Of a DNA stretch of 64,000 nucleotides, positions 61,644-64,000 are shown in pieces. A program made the position numbers and the translations under genes. Under the pieces are notes generated by a model, which was not told the origin of the DNA, made no database searches, and worked only from the letters and a program-made list of their open reading frames with translations. Positions within the stretch are counted from its first letter, which is position 1; each line of letters opens with the position of its first letter. This DNA comes from Amycolatopsis sp. NBRC 101858 (lineage in GTDB: Bacteria; Actinomycetota; Actinomycetes; Mycobacteriales; Pseudonocardiaceae), in assembly GCF_030269325.1 (NCBI RefSeq), contig NZ_BSTD01000006.1, forward strand, positions 496,001 to 560,000, written 5' to 3'.

Positions 61644-63068
61644 TTGTCCCAGCAAACGATCCATCGTGCGGTCGAGCCTGCCCCGGCCCGCCGCAGCGGA
61701 CTGGTCCTCGCGATCATCCTGACCTGCCAGCTCATGCTCATCCTCGACGCGACCGTGATGAACGTCGCGCTCCCGCGCATCCAGGCCGACCTGGGGTTTT
61801 CGGCCACCGGCCTGTCCTGGGTGATGACGGCCTACAGCCTGGTCTTCGGCGGCCTCCTGCTGCTCGGCGGCCGCGCCGGCGACCTGTTCGGCCGGCGCCG
61901 GATGTTCGTCGCGGGTACCGCCCTGTTCACCCTCGCGTCGCTGGCCGGCGGCCTCGCCGGCTCGGCCACGCTGCTCATCGCCGCCCGCGTCCTGCAGGGC
62001 GTCGGTGCCGCCATGGCCGGGCCGAGCACCCTGGCCCTGGTCACGACCACGTTCTCCGAGGCCAAGGCCCGCGTCCGGGCGCTGGCGCTGTTCTCCGCCA
62101 TGTCCAGCGGCGGGTTCGCGATCGGCCTGATCGTCGGCGGCCTGCTCACCGAGTGGATCTCGTGGCGCGCGGCGCTGTTCATCAACGTCCCGTTCGGCCT
62201 GGCGATCGTGCTGCTCGCGCCGCGGTTCGTGCCGGAACCCGAGCGGCGCCCCGCGCACCTCGACCTGCCCGGCGCGATCACCGGCACCCTGGGCGTCGGC
62301 TCGCTCGTGTTCGCCTTCACCCACGCGGCGTCCGACGGCTGGGGCAACCCCGTGACGGTCGGCTCGCTCGCCGGCGGGCTGGCGCTGCTGGCCGCGTTCG
62401 TCGCGATCGAGGCCCGCACCGCGATGCCGCTGGTCCCGCTCCGGCTGTTCGCCGACCGCAACCGCAGCGCGGCCTACGTCAGCTTCTTCCTCGGCCCGAT
62501 GGCCATGATGTCGATGTTCTTCTTCCTCACCCAGTTCATGCAGGACATCCGGCACTTCGCCGCGCTGGCCACCGGGTTCGCGTTCCTGCCGATGGCGGTG
62601 CTGATCTTCACGATGAGCCGGCTCGTGCCGCGGCTGCTCCCCCGCTACGGCCCGAAGCCGCTGGCCATCACCGGGTCGCTGCTCATGGTCTCGGGCGTCG
62701 TCTGGCTCGCTCAGCTCACGACGGAGAGCACGTACTTCCCGGCGTTGTTCGGGCCGCTGCTGCTCATGGGCCTCGGTGGCGGGCTGGCGTTCGCGCCGCT
62801 CAACGTGATCGTGATGGCGACCGTGCCGAACGAGGACGCGGGCGCGGCGGGCGGCGTGCTGCAGACGATGCAGCAGGTCGGCAGCACGCTGGGGCTGGCC
62901 GTGCTGGTCACGGTGTTCGGTGCGGTGACCCGCTCGGCGGGCACGACCGGAGCCCAGCTCACGGTCGACGGCATGACCGCCGCGTTCGCCACCGCCGCCG
63001 GGTTCGCGGCGTGCACGTTCCTGGTGGCGCTGACGTTCCGGCGGGTTACAGCTTCTGCCCGGCCTTGA
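61644..63068 (+). CDS. DHA2-family MFS multidrug exporter
   Basis: A 474-residue transporter of the 14-helix DHA2 family. The helix-1 motif LDATVMNVALPRIQADLG, motif A GRAGDLFGRRRMFVAG and motif C-like GGFAIGLIVGGLL are clear. It exports hydrophobic compounds by proton antiport; the substrate is unknown. The start is TTG 61644, supported by GGGGGAG upstream. The divergent tetR gene and the three palindromes indicate inducible control. Its 3' end overlaps the convergent DUF3817 gene by 23 nt. Confidence 0.87.
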   Translation: MSQQTIHRAVEPAPARRSGLVLAIILTCQLMLILDATVMNVALPRIQADLGFSATGLSWVMTAYSLVFGGLLLLGGRAGDLFGRRRMFVAGTALFTLASLAGGLAGSATLLIAARVLQGVGAAMAGPSTLALVTTTFSEAKARVRALALFSAMSSGGFAIGLIVGGLLTEWISWRAALFINVPFGLAIVLLAPRFVPEPERRPAHLDLPGAITGTLGVGSLVFAFTHAASDGWGNPVTVGSLAGGLALLAAFVAIEARTAMPLVPLRLFADRNRSAAYVSFFLGPMAMMSMFFFLTQFMQDIRHFAALATGFAFLPMAVLIFTMSRLVPRLLPRYGPKPLAITGSLLMVSGVVWLAQLTTESTYFPALFGPLLLMGLGGGLAFAPLNVIVMATVPNEDAGAAGGVLQTMQQVGSTLGLAVLVTVFGAVTRSAGTTGAQLTVDGMTAAFATAAGFAACTFLVALTFRRVTASARP

Positions 63069-63390
63069 CCTTGTGCGTCACCCGGCGCTCGACGAGGAAC
63101 GAGACGAACGGGACGCACCCGGCCAGCAGCACGAGCACGGTGCCCTTGATCGACCAGCGGGCCTTGATCGCCAGGTCGATGGTCAGCACCAGGTAGATCA
63201 TGTACAGCACGCCGTGGATCGGCGAGTAGACCGCCGACGGCGTGGGGTTGTCGAAGCCGTACCGCAGCACCATCACGAAGCAGAGGCCGAGCAGGCCGAC
63301 GCCGGTGACGTAGGCGGCGGTGCGGAACCGGACCAGGGGGCCGGTGAGCGGCACCGCGGTCTGGGCGGCACCTTCGGTGCTGGTGGTCAT
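63046..63390 (-). CDS. DUF3817 integral membrane protein
   Basis: A 114-residue protein with three membrane helices and the family stretch SPIHGVLYMIYLVLTIDLA, ending in a basic tail. DUF3817 proteins are small membrane proteins of unknown function, widespread in actinobacteria. It starts 10 nt after the stop of the upstream gene and is likely co-transcribed with it. Confidence 0.83.
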   Translation of the reverse strand: MTTSTEGAAQTAVPLTGPLVRFRTAAYVTGVGLLGLCFVMVLRYGFDNPTPSAVYSPIHGVLYMIYLVLTIDLAIKARWSIKGTVLVLLAGCVPFVSFLVERRVTHKVKAGQKL

Positions 63391-63400
63391 CAGGAGGTCC

Positions 63401-63796
63401 TCACTCTGCGGCCTGCTGGTCGCGGGCGTTCAGCTCGCGCAGGTAACGGTTGTACGCGGCCAGCTCCTCGTCCTCGTCCTGAACCGCTTGCACGGCGTCG
63501 GGGCGGGGGCGAGGGGCGGGCACCTCGGGCTGTTCGCGCTGCTCGGGCTCTTCGCCCCGGGCTTCGGCCTTGTGCTTCAGCTGGCGGATGCGCCAGAACA
63601 TGAAGGCCGGGAAGAGCCCGAAGAGCGGCCACTGCAGGACGTAGCCGAGGTTCTGGAAGGTGCCGTTCGCCGAGGTGAAGCGGTCCCACTGCCACCAGGC
63701 GAGCCCGCAGCAGACGAGCAGGCTCACCAGGCACGTCGCGACGATCGCGATCCGGCGCCCCCAGGGGGAAGCGGCCGGCGGAGGGGAAGCTGGCAC
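63401..63796 (-). CDS. Hypothetical two-helix membrane protein
   Basis: A 131-residue protein. Helix 1 (IAIVATCLVSLLVCCGLAWW) and helix 2 (YVLQWPLFGLFPAFMFWRI) are followed by a charged tail with an Arg/Pro linker and DEDEELAAYNRYLRELNA at the end. This tail, with the YNRYL element, is shared by actinobacterial proteins encoded next to DUF3817; they have no known role. GTG 63796 is the start. Confidence 0.75.
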   Translation of the reverse strand: MPASPPPAASPWGRRIAIVATCLVSLLVCCGLAWWQWDRFTSANGTFQNLGYVLQWPLFGLFPAFMFWRIRQLKHKAEARGEEPEQREQPEVPAPRPRPDAVQAVQDEDEELAAYNRYLRELNARDQQAAE

Positions 63797-63897
63797 GGAT
63801 CGACGCTAGCACTGAGCAGCTGAGGACCGGCGGCCGACTGTGATCCGGGTGGCGGGGCTCTCAGCCCAGGTCGGTGGCCCTTTACCCGCCGGTGGGC

Positions 63898-64000
63898 TCA
63901 GCCTTGCTTGCGCACCGACTGGGCGCCCTTGGCGTACCCGTCCGCCAAGCCGAACACCTTCTGCGCGTACTCCGTCGAGTTGTTGTACGACAGGATCCCG
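63898..64000 (-). CDS. Lytic transglycosylase, MltB-like (3' end only)
   Basis: Only the last 34 residues are in the window: ILSYNNSTEYAQKVFGLADG, then YAKGAQSVRKQG and the stop. The SYNNS element followed by a Tyr-x-x-KV helix is the usual end of the SLT_2/MltB-type peptidoglycan lytic transglycosylase domain in actinomycetes. Such enzymes cut the glycan strands of the cell wall. The start lies beyond the right edge. Confidence 0.7.
   Translation of the reverse strand, partial: GILSYNNSTEYAQKVFGLADGYAKGAQSVRKQG

Overview
The window is chromosomal DNA of a high-GC, non-sporulating-type actinomycete, most likely Amycolatopsis or a close Pseudonocardiaceae relative. This rests on very GC-rich third codon positions, many GTG starts with 1-20 nt gene overlaps, a KstR-controlled steroid catabolic regulon, a four-gene conservon (cvnABCD), F420- and mycothiol-linked enzyme families, and fused isobutyryl-CoA mutase. 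No rRNA, tRNA, CRISPR array, transposase or prophage gene was seen. Gene assignments come from reading the proteins and their motifs; no database search was run.

Layout. 1-5012: an ECF sigma factor and its zinc-finger anti-sigma factor (minus strand, the latter cut by the window edge) face a five-gene plus-strand operon: lipoprotein, DUF4142 protein, probable di-haem membrane protein, 3Fe-4S ferredoxin and ferredoxin reductase. 5013-5394: four consecutive large hairpins. 5395-12684: MFS exporter with a divergent LysR regulator, an AraC-type regulator with a VOC protein, then an operon of MFS exporter, half-length AraC-like protein and UvrA-like ABC ATPase. 12964-17240: fatty acid desaturase, metallo-beta-lactamase-fold hydrolase, Smr-domain protein, Rv1733c-like membrane protein and a serine hydrolase. 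Two intergenic spots (7.8 kb and 15.1 kb) carry the same kind of 21-bp-period inverted repeat array.

17302-33350 is the core steroid locus: hsaADCB (ring A/B cleavage), a KstD-like flavoprotein of probable delta4(5alpha) type, then kstD-kshA-orf-kshB-chsH3 (ring opening and a side-chain hydratase), a stand-alone riboflavin kinase, a DUF5134 membrane protein, and the igr-type operon chsE1-chsE2-chsH2-chsH1-ltp2 (removal of the last side-chain C3 unit). 33351-46374 continues with a hydrolase, a Ddn-like F420 protein, a WS/DGAT acyltransferase, a lipase, a SNF2 helicase/SWIM protein pair, chsE3 (fadE34) divergent from kstR, a DinB-type protein and an LLM oxidoreductase. Six sites matching or nearly matching the KstR motif TnnAACnnGTTnnA lie exactly at the promoters expected, so the sequence shows both the regulator and its targets.

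46451-64000: methyltransferase; icmF; an ArsR-SRPBCC-DUF899 operon with a readable promoter/operator; the conservon cvnABCD, whose kinase carries a duplicated C-terminal module and a 22-residue repeat; a 1-kb gene-free region; a DUF485/acetate-type symporter pair; a TetR/DHA2 exporter divergon with three identical palindromic operators; two small membrane proteins; and the 3' end of a lytic transglycosylase gene.

The least described system here is the sigma-factor-controlled electron-transfer operon at 1-5012, which could carry electrons from NAD(P)H through a ferredoxin and a di-haem membrane protein to an extracytoplasmic lipoprotein.
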